In this document: positions 42,051 to 50,916 of the stretch, piece by piece
Position numbering within the stretch: position 1 is the stretch's first letter
How the letters are laid out: every line of letters begins with the position of its first letter
Assembly (NCBI RefSeq): GCF_014646575.1
Contig: NZ_BMNN01000003.1
Location: 25,030 to 89,029 of the forward strand
Reading direction: 5' to 3'
Length of the DNA: 64,000 nucleotides
DNA from: Halopseudomonas pertucinogena
GTDB lineage: Bacteria > Pseudomonadota > Gammaproteobacteria > Pseudomonadales > Pseudomonadaceae
The notes under the pieces: generated by a model
Seen by the model: the letters and a program-made list of their open reading frames with translations, nothing else
The model's database searches: none
What the model was told of the DNA's origin: nothing
Translations under genes and position numbers: made by a program

Positions 42051-44486
42051 TCAGGGATTGAGCAGCGGTTCGATACCGGGTGCTTCGCTGGGCTCTTCAC
42101 GATCATCGGAACTGTTGCGCTGGTTGATCTGCTTCAGCCGCTGCACCACGCGATCATTGATCGAGCCTGCGGGGAAGTTGCCCTGCTCGTCCGGCTCACC
42201 GGCATTTTCCCCGGCCAGCAGGCTGAGGGCCTGGTCGACGTTGTCCACCGCATAGATGTGGAAAAGGCCCTCTTCGGCCGCGTCCATCACCGCCTTGTCC
42301 AGCATCAGGTTGGGCACGTTGACCCGGGGGATGATGACGCCCTGCTTGCCGGTCAGGCCGCGGGCCTGGCACAGGCGGAAGAAGCCTTCGATCTTGACGT
42401 TGACTCCGCCGATCGCCTGCACTTCGCCGAACTGGTTGATCGAGCCGGTAATGGCGAAGCACTGTTGCAGCGGTGCCCGGGCCAGTGCCGAGATCAGCGC
42501 ACAGACTTCGCCGAGCGAGGCACTGTCGCCGTCGATGTAACCGTATGACTGCTCCAGCGCGATGCTCGCGGAAATCTCCAGCTGGTGATCCTGAGCATAA
42601 CGGCTGCCCAGATACCCGGTCAGGATCATCACGCCCTTGGAATGGATCGGCTGCCCCAGATTCACCTCGCGTTCAATATCGACGATGCCACTGCTGCCGG
42701 GATATACCGAGGCACTGATGCGGGCCGGCACGCCGAACACCGAGTCGCCGATGGCCAGCACGGTCAGGCCGTTGCATTTGCCCACCGCCGCGCCGTCGGT
42801 ATCGATCAGGATGACGCCGGACAGCATGTCCTCGCGTATGCGGGCGCTGGCGCGCCCGGTGCGGTTCTCCTTGGCCTGCAGGGCGCGTTCGATGTGGCCG
42901 GTATCGGTTATCTTGTCGCCGGCCAGTTCGCGCACCAGATCCGCCTCGGCAACCAGCTGGAAGATGTCACTGATACTCGCCGACAGATGCTGCTGATGCT
43001 CGGCCAGCCTGGCGCTGTAGGTCAGGATGCGGGCCACTGCGGCAACCGTCAGCGGCGCCATGCCCTCCTCGTCTACCCGGGTCTTGAGCAGCTGGGCCAT
43101 GCCCTCGATGCTGTCCGGGGTGCGCGGCAGGTAATCATCGAAGTCCACCAGCACCCGGAACAGCTCCTGAAAGTCCGGATCGTAATCCTGCAGCATGTAG
43201 TAGGCGCGCCGGGAGCCGATCAGCACCACCTTAACCGCCAGCGGAATCACCTGGGGCGTCAGGGTCACTGTGGTCAGCCGGCCGATGTCGGCCCAGGGCG
43301 ACTCGATCTTCAGCTCGCGGGAGTGCAGGGCGCGCTTGAGCGCTTCCCAGACGAAGGGTTCAGCCAGCAGCTTGTCTGCCTCCAGCACCAGATAGCCGTT
43401 ATTGGCCCGGTGCAGTGCGCCGGCGCGAATGTTGCGGTAGGTGGTCACCAGCGCACCCTGCTCGGAGGTGTATTCCACCCGGCCGAACAGGTTGTCGTAG
43501 GACGGGTGCGGTTCATGCACTACCGGTGCGCCGGGTGAGCCGCCATGCTCCACGATCAGGTTGGGGCTGTAATGGTCGATAAGCGCGGCCTTCTTTGCCG
43601 CCTCCGGGCGCGCCTCGGCCCGCTCGTCCACCAGCAGTTCCACCACCACCTTGAGCAGATTCTGGTGGATGGCGTTGATGTATTCGCACATCAGCGGGTT
43701 ATCGCAGTAGCGTTCGGTCAATGGGTCGAGCAGCGGTTGCAGCGCCTCGGTGATGGTCTGCTCGTTCAGCTCGCGCAGCTCGTTGCTGGATTCGCGCTTC
43801 CACTGGGGCAGGCTGGACAGCGCCTCGCTCAGCTGCTCCTCGAGCACCGCAATATCCTCGTGGTAGCGCTCGCGCTCGGCATCCGGCAGCTGGGCAAACT
43901 GGGCCTCGTCCAGCCCCTTGCCGTCGCGGATGGGCGTGAAGCCCAGATTGCCGCCGTCCCGGTAGATCATGATCTGGCGCTCCAGCGCCTGACGCTCGAC
44001 CGTTTCGATGGCGGCGTCATAGCGGCGGTTGAAGCGCTGGTCGATGGCGCTCTTCTTCTGCTGGAACGCCGGGTGCTCGAATGCCGCCGGGAAGGTCGCC
44101 AGCAGGTTGTCCACCAGCTGCTCGATATCCTCCACCAGCCGGGCACCGGTGCCCGGCGCCAGATGCAGCGCCTTGGGTGCCCGCGGCTCGTCGAAGTTGT
44201 TGATGTAGACGCAGTCCTGCGGGGTGGGCATACGCTTGGCTTCGGCCTGCAGATAGCGCATGGCATAGGAGAACCTGCCGGTCCCCGGCTCGCCCATGAC
44301 GAACATGTTGTAGCCGGCGCGCTTCATCGCCACGCCGAAATGCATCGCTTCCACAGCGCGGTCCTGGCCGAGGATGCCCTTGAACGGCTCCAGGTCATCC
44401 GTGGAGTCGAAGCCCAGGCTTTTCAGGTCGATGGGGGCGGTCAATTGCTCGGGCTGTAAACGTAGCGGGCCGGGTCTGGTCATCAA
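42051..44486 (-). CDS. Lon-like ATP-dependent protease (AAA_32/LonB type)
   Basis: An 811-residue protein. An N-terminal AAA+ module with NMFVMGEPGTGRFSY in the Walker A position (GR instead of GK) is interrupted by a long helical insertion (about residues 130-300). The C-terminal Lon protease domain has catalytic Ser in DGDSASLGEVCAL and catalytic Lys in GGVNVKIEGFFRL. This matches the non-classical Lon-like proteases found beside true Lon in Pseudomonas. Substrates are unknown. Confidence 0.88.
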   Translation of the reverse strand: MMTRPGPLRLQPEQLTAPIDLKSLGFDSTDDLEPFKGILGQDRAVEAMHFGVAMKRAGYNMFVMGEPGTGRFSYAMRYLQAEAKRMPTPQDCVYINNFDEPRAPKALHLAPGTGARLVEDIEQLVDNLLATFPAAFEHPAFQQKKSAIDQRFNRRYDAAIETVERQALERQIMIYRDGGNLGFTPIRDGKGLDEAQFAQLPDAERERYHEDIAVLEEQLSEALSSLPQWKRESSNELRELNEQTITEALQPLLDPLTERYCDNPLMCEYINAIHQNLLKVVVELLVDERAEARPEAAKKAALIDHYSPNLIVEHGGSPGAPVVHEPHPSYDNLFGRVEYTSEQGALVTTYRNIRAGALHRANNGYLVLEADKLLAEPFVWEALKRALHSRELKIESPWADIGRLTTVTLTPQVIPLAVKVVLIGSRRAYYMLQDYDPDFQELFRVLVDFDDYLPRTPDSIEGMAQLLKTRVDEEGMAPLTVAAVARILTYSARLAEHQQHLSASISDIFQLVAEADLVRELAGDKITDTGHIERALQAKENRTGRASARIREDMLSGVILIDTDGAAVGKCNGLTVLAIGDSVFGVPARISASVYPGSSGIVDIEREVNLGQPIHSKGVMILTGYLGSRYAQDHQLEISASIALEQSYGYIDGDSASLGEVCALISALARAPLQQCFAITGSINQFGEVQAIGGVNVKIEGFFRLCQARGLTGKQGVIIPRVNVPNLMLDKAVMDAAEEGLFHIYAVDNVDQALSLLAGENAGEPDEQGNFPAGSINDRVVQRLKQINQRNSSDDREEPSEAPGIEPLLNP

Positions 44487-44554
44487 GCTTCCCTTATGAA
44501 TTCGTCAGTCTGGAGTCAGTGTAAACCACTAATGATCGACAGGCAGGCGCAGCG

Positions 44555-45382
44555 CTAGACGCCGAACCGGCGCACCATCTCGCGTACCAGCGGCTTCATG
44601 AAAAAGCTCTGTTCGGGCATCAGGTCGACACGCAGGCCGCGGTCACGCAGCTCATCGGCCACCACCGGCCCGACCGCGGCGATCGTCAGCCCATTGAGGA
44701 TGGTGACAAGGCCGGGCTCGCCGACGTGCCGCTTGCCGATCTGGAACAACCGGCGCACCTGGGTCGCGCTGGTGAAGGCGATGGCATCCAGCGTACCGCT
44801 GGCCAGCTCGTCGATGAGCGCGACCACCCGCCGGTCCTCGACGTCATCGGCATAGATGTAGGGCCACACCGGCATCGCTACGGCACCGGCCTCCCGCAGA
44901 AATTCCATCAGCAGCGGGTTGGGATCGGTACCGTAGAGCTGCACGGCGATGCGCCGGCCTTTCAGGTCTTCGGGCTGCAGGGTGTCGATGACCCCCTGGG
45001 TGGTGGGGGCAACCGCGACCAGGTCGGCCTTCAACCCGATACTGCGCAGCGCCGCACCGGGCTTGGGGCCGCGGGTGATCTTGCGCACCTGCGCGAGCCT
45101 GGCAATGAAGTCCTCGCGCACCGAGCCGCCGGCACGCTCGGCGGCGCCGAGCAACCGGCGGATGCCTTCCCCGGTCAGGGCGATGAGGTCGTCCCAGTGT
45201 TCAGTGTTGAAGCGGTCCAGCCAGTCCACCACTGGCTGCTGGTCCGGTGCGTCGTGAATGGACACCAGCGGACAACGCAGCACCTCCGCCCCGCGCTTGA
45301 GAAGCATGTCGGCAAACAGATCGAGTTCACGACTTTCCGGCAGGGCAATACGGCGGCCGGTGAGGGGCAGAGTGGCAGGCAT
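44555..45382 (-). CDS. HemD-fold protein (uroporphyrinogen-III synthase family)
   Basis: A 275-residue protein with the two-lobed HemD fold signatures: GRRIALPESRELDLFADML at the N-terminus, DDLIALTGEGIRRLL, DAIAFTSATQVRRLF and LTIAAVGPVVADELRDRG. The family cyclises hydroxymethylbilane to uroporphyrinogen III. No other haem or sirohaem gene is adjacent, so whether this is the main HemD or a second paralogue cannot be told; the latter seems likelier. Confidence 0.8.
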   Translation of the reverse strand: MPATLPLTGRRIALPESRELDLFADMLLKRGAEVLRCPLVSIHDAPDQQPVVDWLDRFNTEHWDDLIALTGEGIRRLLGAAERAGGSVREDFIARLAQVRKITRGPKPGAALRSIGLKADLVAVAPTTQGVIDTLQPEDLKGRRIAVQLYGTDPNPLLMEFLREAGAVAMPVWPYIYADDVEDRRVVALIDELASGTLDAIAFTSATQVRRLFQIGKRHVGEPGLVTILNGLTIAAVGPVVADELRDRGLRVDLMPEQSFFMKPLVREMVRRFGV

Positions 45383-45461
45383 GGAGGCATCCCTTTCAGA
45401 GCGGAAAGCCCCATGCTAACGGGGGGCACAGGGGATTGAAAGGGGAGCAGTGGGGTGGAAC

Positions 45462-45691
45462 GGGCGCGCTTCGCACGCCAATCGCCCCGAGGTCGGGGCT
45501 CCCACAAATGACTCGAGCAAGAGGGAATCCTCCGCTGGCTGAAAATGACCCTGTGTCGCCCCTGGCTGTGCCCGGCCAAACGCCCGGGACTGCGCCCCAC
45601 CCCTGCAACCTCCTGGCCGGAATCCATCTCTTTAAATCCTCGGACGGTAGGAGCCCCGACCCCGGGGCGATTGGGCTGCGCAGCAGCCCCC
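45462..45691. repeat. Two GTAG/GTGG-type REP elements in the 45.4-45.7 kb gap
   Basis: The 350-base gap between the HemD-like gene and the PBP gene holds a minus-strand REP at 45462-45505 (GTGGGAGCCCCGACCTC...CGATTGGCGTGCG) and a plus-strand REP at 45647-45691. The latter is GTAGGAGCCCCGACCCC...GGGCGATTGGG followed by a CTGCGCAGCAG hairpin. I see nothing else in the gap. Confidence 0.8.
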
Positions 45692-45732
45692 GACACGCCT
45701 ACCAACCCATCAAACCCCATCCTGAAAAATCC

Positions 45733-48708
45733 CTACGGCCCACCCTGCGCCAGCATCCCGCCCGGCTCCTGATTGATATGCGGCGCCAGCACAGGTGCCA
45801 TGCTTTTCAATACCTGCGCCGGCAACGCGGAGGTGAAATGGAACGCCCCCGCATCCTCACCCGGCACGAACGCGGTCAGCGTCCCGAAATGGTTTTCGCC
45901 GATGAAGAACACAAAGGTGGCCGTGCGGTTCATCACCTCGGTCGCTACCACCGCCCCGGTGCGGGTAACCGTATGGATGCGGTTATCCCCGGTCCCGGTC
46001 TTGCCGCCGATCACCAGCGGCTCCCCGTTGGCGGCGGTGAAAACACCCTGCAACCGTCGCCCGGTACCGTCATCCACCACCGCCGACAGCGCCTGGCGCA
46101 GCGCCGCTGCCACCTCCGGCGCCAGCACCTGCTCCTCCTGCAGAGGTTCAGGTTCAAAGCGGGTCTCCCACGGGGTATCTGCGGCAAAGTGCAGACTGGT
46201 CAGGCGCCGCACGCCGGTCCGTTTGCCATCATTGATGATGATGCCCATCAGCTCCGCCAGGGCGCTGGGGCGGTCGCCCGAGCTGCCCAGCGCGGTGCCC
46301 AGCGACGGCACAAGATGGGGGAAGGGATAACCCACCCGCTGCCAGCGCGCGTGCAGCGCATTGAAGGCTTCGCGCTCCAGCATGATGCGGATGCGCGTAT
46401 TGCGGGCACTGGCATGCCGGCTGCGGAACAACCACTTGTACACTTCCTGCCGCTCGGCCGCGCTGGCGGACAGCACATCGCTCAGGGTGGCCTGCGGGTG
46501 CTGACGCAGATAACCGAGCAGCCACAGCTCCAGCGGGTGCACCTTGGCGATATACCCCTGGTCGTTCAGGTTGAAGCTGCCCGGCGCATAGGTGCGATAC
46601 AGGCGCTCGATACGCTCCGGGCTCTGCGGCACCCGCACGTTCTCCACCAGAAAGTCACGGAAGCTGTCGAAATCCGCCTCTGGATGCAGCTCGCGGTACA
46701 CCACCGACAGCCGCGCCGCTATCGGCTGCACCTGGCGCAGCAGCCGGGCGAAACGCTGCTGCTCGTCCATCCCCTCGTAGCGGCGCCAGAAACGCTGCAG
46801 GAATACCCGCCCTTCCCTGTCGGCAAACGTCTGCAGGTAGGCCTGGCGACGCGGGTCCCGGTCGTTGGTCAGCAGGCTGGTGGCATCGTCCACGCTCTGG
46901 TGCAGGCTGTAGCGGATCACATCGCGCAGCAGTCGCACGTAAGGCAGGTTGATCGACTCCTGCAGCGCCTGCTGCACGGTGACGATGCGGCGGTCGTCTT
47001 CCTTGCGGAAGTTGCTGAACCGCTGCACCCCACTGCCGGTGAAGAACTGCTCATAAGGGGAAGCGGAATAGCGGCGCTGCAGGGCGGCATCAAGCATCTG
47101 CGCCAGCGTGGCTTCCGGGTTCAGGCGCAGGTATTCCAGCGCCCACAAAGTCAGCGGATCCCCCCGGCGGTCCCGGGCGTTCCGCCGGGTGTCATCATCG
47201 GCACCGGCCAGCTGACCATGCAGCTCGGCGATGATTTCCAGGTAACTGGTCAGCACCCGCAGCTTGGCGGTGGAGCCCAGCTCCAGTTTGCTGCCGGAGT
47301 TGAGATCAAAGGGCAGCCCGGTGGTGTCGGTCTGCACCCGCACCTGGTGCCCGGTCGGGGTGCGCTCCATCAGGGTGAAACTGTAGCGGACCTGGGAGGC
47401 CTGCTGCGGCGACAGCAAGCGCTCGCCCAGCAATCCTGCCTCCGAGGCGGATAACTCATCCGCCAGCGCTTCGAGAAAACTCCCTACCGCGCGCTGCAGC
47501 TCCACGTCCAGCGTGCTCTGGACCTGGAGATCCAGCCGGTCCAGATCGTAGGTCGACTGGCCGAGCAGCGACACCAGCTGATTGCGGGTGACCCAGGCGG
47601 TCTTGTCCACCGTGGCCGGCTCCAGCAACGGGTCCTGCTGCCAGTCCCGGTAGCTCACGTCGCTGGCCAGTGCCACCCGCGCCAGCTCGCCGTCGATCCG
47701 CTGGTGGTTGTGCAGCAGTCGCAGATGGCTGTCGACAAGTTCGCGCAGCTCGTCCCGCCCGCCCAGCAGATACCAGCTCGGCCGCCGCTGGGCGATCACC
47801 AGAGACAGCGCCTGACGCAACGCCACCGCCTGAGCCTCAATGCCCCGCTCGCCATTGAGATCGGCCGTGAAGTCATCAATATCCGCAGCAAACCAGACCC
47901 ACAGCGCATCCCCCATGCCATGCACCTCGCCGTGCCCGGGCGCTGCAGCCAGGGGGACGGTGTTGAGGTAGTCGCGCACCAGCTGCTGGCGGACCTGCAT
48001 GGTTTCCGGGCCGTGCATATAGGCGCGCACTGCGGCAGAGGCCATCTGCCGCAGCTTGTCGGTGGGCGAGTGGGTGCGGCCCTCCAGCGAATGACGGTAT
48101 TTCTCCATCTGGGTGGCCAGGGTACTGGCGCCATGGCTGGGGCCATCACCGCCCAGCGAGCCGGTCACCAGCGACATCGACGCCCCGACCAGGCGCGGCC
48201 AGTCCACCGCCGGGTTGGCCCGCGGCAGGCTCGGATCCAGCAGGTGGCGGTTCTCGATGAACAGCAGGGCCTCGATCAGCAGCGGGGGAATATCCGTGAA
48301 CGCGTTGAAGCGAAAGCGCGGATAATCGTATGTGTAGATCAGCTCACCGTGGGCGTCGGTGATCTTCAACCCGGCGTGGGTCTTCTCTTCGTAGGGCAGA
48401 AACAGGCCGTGGCCGGCGTACTGCAGCAGGTCGTCGGAGAAGCGCGCCTGGCGGGTGACTTCAAATCCATGGCGATCCAGCCCGGCCTGGAATTGCGGCA
48501 GCTTGCTGTAGCCCAACCGCTCGTTGAAAGGGCCTGCATCCGGAAAATGGATAGCATCGCTCTGCCCATCACCAAGCTGGTAATGGAGCCGATTGGCGTA
48601 CTCGCTGAACCAATTGGACTGGAACCAGGCATAACGGAACTCGAACCCGGCCAGACAGACCAGAATCAGCGATAAAAAGCCCAGTAAAATCCAGATTCGC
48701 AGCCTCAT
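45733..48708 (-). CDS. Divergent class A penicillin-binding protein (GT51 plus transpeptidase)
   Basis: A 991-residue protein with an N-terminal membrane anchor (WILLGFLSLILVCLAGF). The GT51 transglycosylase domain has E152 in FIENRHLL and GASTLATQMEKYRHS in place of the usual GGSTITQQ. The transpeptidase domain has S479-TAK, S585-I-N and GGKTGTGDN at about 901, so the three catalytic motifs survive. It is longer than PBP1a/1b (about 770-850), with a large insertion between the SxxK and KTG motifs. It may be a specialised cell-wall synthase. No operon partners. Confidence 0.85.
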   Translation of the reverse strand: MRLRIWILLGFLSLILVCLAGFEFRYAWFQSNWFSEYANRLHYQLGDGQSDAIHFPDAGPFNERLGYSKLPQFQAGLDRHGFEVTRQARFSDDLLQYAGHGLFLPYEEKTHAGLKITDAHGELIYTYDYPRFRFNAFTDIPPLLIEALLFIENRHLLDPSLPRANPAVDWPRLVGASMSLVTGSLGGDGPSHGASTLATQMEKYRHSLEGRTHSPTDKLRQMASAAVRAYMHGPETMQVRQQLVRDYLNTVPLAAAPGHGEVHGMGDALWVWFAADIDDFTADLNGERGIEAQAVALRQALSLVIAQRRPSWYLLGGRDELRELVDSHLRLLHNHQRIDGELARVALASDVSYRDWQQDPLLEPATVDKTAWVTRNQLVSLLGQSTYDLDRLDLQVQSTLDVELQRAVGSFLEALADELSASEAGLLGERLLSPQQASQVRYSFTLMERTPTGHQVRVQTDTTGLPFDLNSGSKLELGSTAKLRVLTSYLEIIAELHGQLAGADDDTRRNARDRRGDPLTLWALEYLRLNPEATLAQMLDAALQRRYSASPYEQFFTGSGVQRFSNFRKEDDRRIVTVQQALQESINLPYVRLLRDVIRYSLHQSVDDATSLLTNDRDPRRQAYLQTFADREGRVFLQRFWRRYEGMDEQQRFARLLRQVQPIAARLSVVYRELHPEADFDSFRDFLVENVRVPQSPERIERLYRTYAPGSFNLNDQGYIAKVHPLELWLLGYLRQHPQATLSDVLSASAAERQEVYKWLFRSRHASARNTRIRIMLEREAFNALHARWQRVGYPFPHLVPSLGTALGSSGDRPSALAELMGIIINDGKRTGVRRLTSLHFAADTPWETRFEPEPLQEEQVLAPEVAAALRQALSAVVDDGTGRRLQGVFTAANGEPLVIGGKTGTGDNRIHTVTRTGAVVATEVMNRTATFVFFIGENHFGTLTAFVPGEDAGAFHFTSALPAQVLKSMAPVLAPHINQEPGGMLAQGGP

Positions 48709-48773
48709 GTTTCTCCCCTTCTCTGGGTAACTTTGAGTCTAGTAGAGGCTGATCGTTTCGTTTGGAATCCAGA

Positions 48774-48804
48774 CAAAAAGAAGGCCGGGACATGCCCGGC
48801 CTTC
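48774..48804 (-). terminator. Rho-independent terminator of the Gly-rich protein gene
   Basis: On the minus strand, GAAGGCCGGG, the loop CATGT and CCCGGCCTTC are followed by TTTTTGTC: a 10-base perfect stem with a U-run, 19 bases after the stop codon. Confidence 0.88.
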
Positions 48805-48823
48805 GTCGCAGCGCAGGGGCTTA

Positions 48824-49177
48824 TCAGCCGCCAGCGCCAGCGCCCGCACCGCTGGCGCCACCGGAACCGGCACCGCCGGTACCTGCACCTGTGCTGCCGG
48901 CGCCACCGCTGGTACCAGTGCCTGCACCCGAGCCAGTGCCGGTACCAGTACCAGAGCCAGTCCCCGGACCGGAGCCGCCGCCACCGGCGCCATCCACATT
49001 ACTGGGGTTGCGTGGATCGGTCGGTGAGCGCGAATCATTAGTGGTGGAATCCTGGTAGTTGCCAGAATCCATGCTCCGCTTGTCCTTATCACCATCGTGG
49101 TCGTGCGCCATTGCCATGGGAGCGGCCGAGGCCAGGGCAAAGGTAAACAGTGCGCTGTAGATCAGTTTCTGTTTCAT
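48824..49177 (-). CDS. Small secreted Gly/Ser/Thr/Ala-rich repeat protein
   Basis: A 117-residue protein with signal peptide (MKQKLIYSALFTFALASAAPMAMA) followed by a short polar stretch (HDHDGDKDKRSMDSGNYQD). About 55 residues of low-complexity G-T-G-S-G-A-G repeats run to the C-terminus. It lies between a signalling gene and the PBP, with its own strong terminator. Function unknown; the composition suggests a flexible, disordered secreted or surface tail. A proline-rich reading frame on the opposite strand is a shadow of the repeats. Confidence 0.8.
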   Translation of the reverse strand: MKQKLIYSALFTFALASAAPMAMAHDHDGDKDKRSMDSGNYQDSTTNDSRSPTDPRNPSNVDGAGGGGSGPGTGSGTGTGTGSGAGTGTSGGAGSTGAGTGGAGSGGASGAGAGAGG

Positions 49178-49319
49178 GCTTTCCTCCGGTGTTTTCAGGG
49201 ACTACATTCAGTAGAAAAAGCGCCCTGGCAATGGTTCAACAAAAGCGCTCAACGGCCACGGTATGGTTTTGTCGTGACAGCTGTGGAAAAATTGCCGCCC
49301 ATTTTCTTTCGAGCCGCCT

Positions 49320-50705
49320 ATGACCGCCCCCCGCTTCTCCATGGAAGAACTCACCACCGAATGGCTGGATTGCCTCGACAGCTTTCCGCTGGAGATCCGG
49401 CAGGTGACCGCCCGGCTGGCCGAAGAGCACAAGAGCGAGCTGGCCGGCCACTTCTACGTGTCCATGCTCGCGCACCGGGAAGCGGCCATGTTCCTCTCCC
49501 ACGAGGAGGTCAAGACCCGGCTGAGCAAGTCCATGGAGAACTGGATCACCAATCTCTATGCCTCGCATGATGCGAAGGACATTCAGTCGGTCATCAACCA
49601 CCAGAACCTGATCGGCGACATCCACGCGCGGATTTCCATCCCCATCCATCTGGTGCTGCGCGGCGCCCGGCTGCTGAAGCATCAGCTGATCGGCATCCTG
49701 CGCGAGACCCTGCCGCAGGAGCAGGCGATCCCGGCGAGCAGTTTCTGCGCCACGCTGGTTGACCTGGCGATGGAGATCATGAGCCACGCCTACTCCACCT
49801 CCCACGACCGGGGCTCGCGAGCCGAGGAAAGCTATCGCCTGTTCGCGGTGGCGCAGAACATTGCCAGCGAAAAGGAAAAACAGCGTGCCGCCCTGCTCGA
49901 CTGGGAAAACCAGATGATGTTCGACGTGGCCACCCACCTCACGGCGGACCAGCTGCCCCGGCTGGGCGCGTCCGAGTTCGGCCTGTGGTTCCGCCACAAG
50001 GGTGCCCATGGCTTTGAAGGCGCGGTGGAGACCGGGCTGATCCTCGACTCCATGGCACGCATCGATGATGTCCTGCTGCCGATGTTCGCCCTGCGTCGGG
50101 ACGACGCTCCCGAGCGCGACAACCTGCCCCTGCTGCGGGAGCTGCGCGAGCAGACCCGGAGTATCGCCTATCATCTGGAGTTGCTGTTCGAGCAGAACAG
50201 CGAACTGGAGTCCGGCCGTGACGTACTGACCCGCCTGCTCAACCGCAAGTACCTGTCGGTGGTGCTCAACAAGCAGATCCAGTATGCGCGCAACAGCGGT
50301 GCCAGCTTTGCGGTCCTGTCGATCGATATTGACCACTTCAAGCAGCTGAACGATACCCACGGCCACGAGGCCGGCGACCTGGTGCTGCAACAGTTTGCCT
50401 CGCTGCTGATGAACAAGAGCCGCGCCGGCGATTACCTATTCCGCATGGGTGGCGAAGAGTTCCTGCTGATCATGGTCGACGTGAACGACAGCAGCGCCGC
50501 CCGGGCAGCGGAAAAAATTCGCAGGCTGATAGCTGAAGAAACCTTCCGCCTGCCCCAGAACGCCAACCTCCACCTGACCGCCAGCCTCGGCCTGGCCCTC
50601 TTCAACGGCCACCCCGATTACCAGCAACTCCTGCGCCGCTCGGACGCCGCCCTGTACGAAGCCAAACACAACGGCCGCAACCGGGTGGTAGTGGCGGCGG
50701 GTTGA
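49320..50705 (+). CDS. dosC: Globin-coupled diguanylate cyclase (DosC/DgcO-like oxygen sensor)
   Basis: A 461-residue protein. Residues 1-155 form a sensor globin with Y46 in HFYVSM (distal Tyr) and H102 in IHARISIPIH (proximal haem ligand), plus WITNLYAS. A helical linker (about 155-290, FGLWFRHKGAHGFEG) connects to a GGDEF domain (about 295-460) with DVLTRLLNRKYL, SIDIDHFKQLNDTHGHEAGD and active-site RMGGEEFLLI. The order and many motifs match E. coli DosC (DgcO), whose cyclase activity is controlled by O2 binding to haem. An active O2-responsive c-di-GMP synthase is predicted. Confidence 0.9.
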   Translation: MTAPRFSMEELTTEWLDCLDSFPLEIRQVTARLAEEHKSELAGHFYVSMLAHREAAMFLSHEEVKTRLSKSMENWITNLYASHDAKDIQSVINHQNLIGDIHARISIPIHLVLRGARLLKHQLIGILRETLPQEQAIPASSFCATLVDLAMEIMSHAYSTSHDRGSRAEESYRLFAVAQNIASEKEKQRAALLDWENQMMFDVATHLTADQLPRLGASEFGLWFRHKGAHGFEGAVETGLILDSMARIDDVLLPMFALRRDDAPERDNLPLLRELREQTRSIAYHLELLFEQNSELESGRDVLTRLLNRKYLSVVLNKQIQYARNSGASFAVLSIDIDHFKQLNDTHGHEAGDLVLQQFASLLMNKSRAGDYLFRMGGEEFLLIMVDVNDSSAARAAEKIRRLIAEETFRLPQNANLHLTASLGLALFNGHPDYQQLLRRSDAALYEAKHNGRNRVVVAAG

Positions 50706-50707
50706 CC

Positions 50708-50871
50708 GGCGCGCTACGCACGCCAATCGCGGCGAGGCGGTCCGGCGTTCCGGCGCCGCTCCTACGGGTTAGGGGGATTGGGGTTGTGTGTAGACGCCCC
50801 AACCCCGGGGCGATCGCGGCTTTTTCTGTAGGAGCCCCGACCCCGGGGCGATTGGGCTGCGCAGCAGCCCC
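50708..50871. repeat. Three GTAG-type REP elements between the cyclase and pilin genes
   Basis: These are a minus-strand REP at 50708-50764 with an expanded loop, a diverged plus-strand element at 50790-50820 (GTAGACGCCCCAACCCC...CGATCG) and a plus-strand copy at 50828-50871. The last is near-identical to the one at 45647 and includes the CTGCGCAGCAG hairpin. They separate the convergent cyclase and minor pilin operon. Confidence 0.8.
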
Positions 50872-50916
50872 GTTCCAAACCGCGCCCCTCCAAACCGCGC
50901 CCCTCCCATCAACCCC

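Noticed and set aside
45436..47454. A 672-codon plus-strand frame opposite the PBP gene
   Set aside because: The product is a His/Arg/Gln-rich shadow without domains; the PBP motifs on the minus strand are complete.
48762..49058. Proline-rich PEPVPVP repeat protein on the plus strand
   Set aside because: It is the complement of the Gly-rich secreted protein, which has a signal peptide, ribosome binding site and terminator in the correct orientation.
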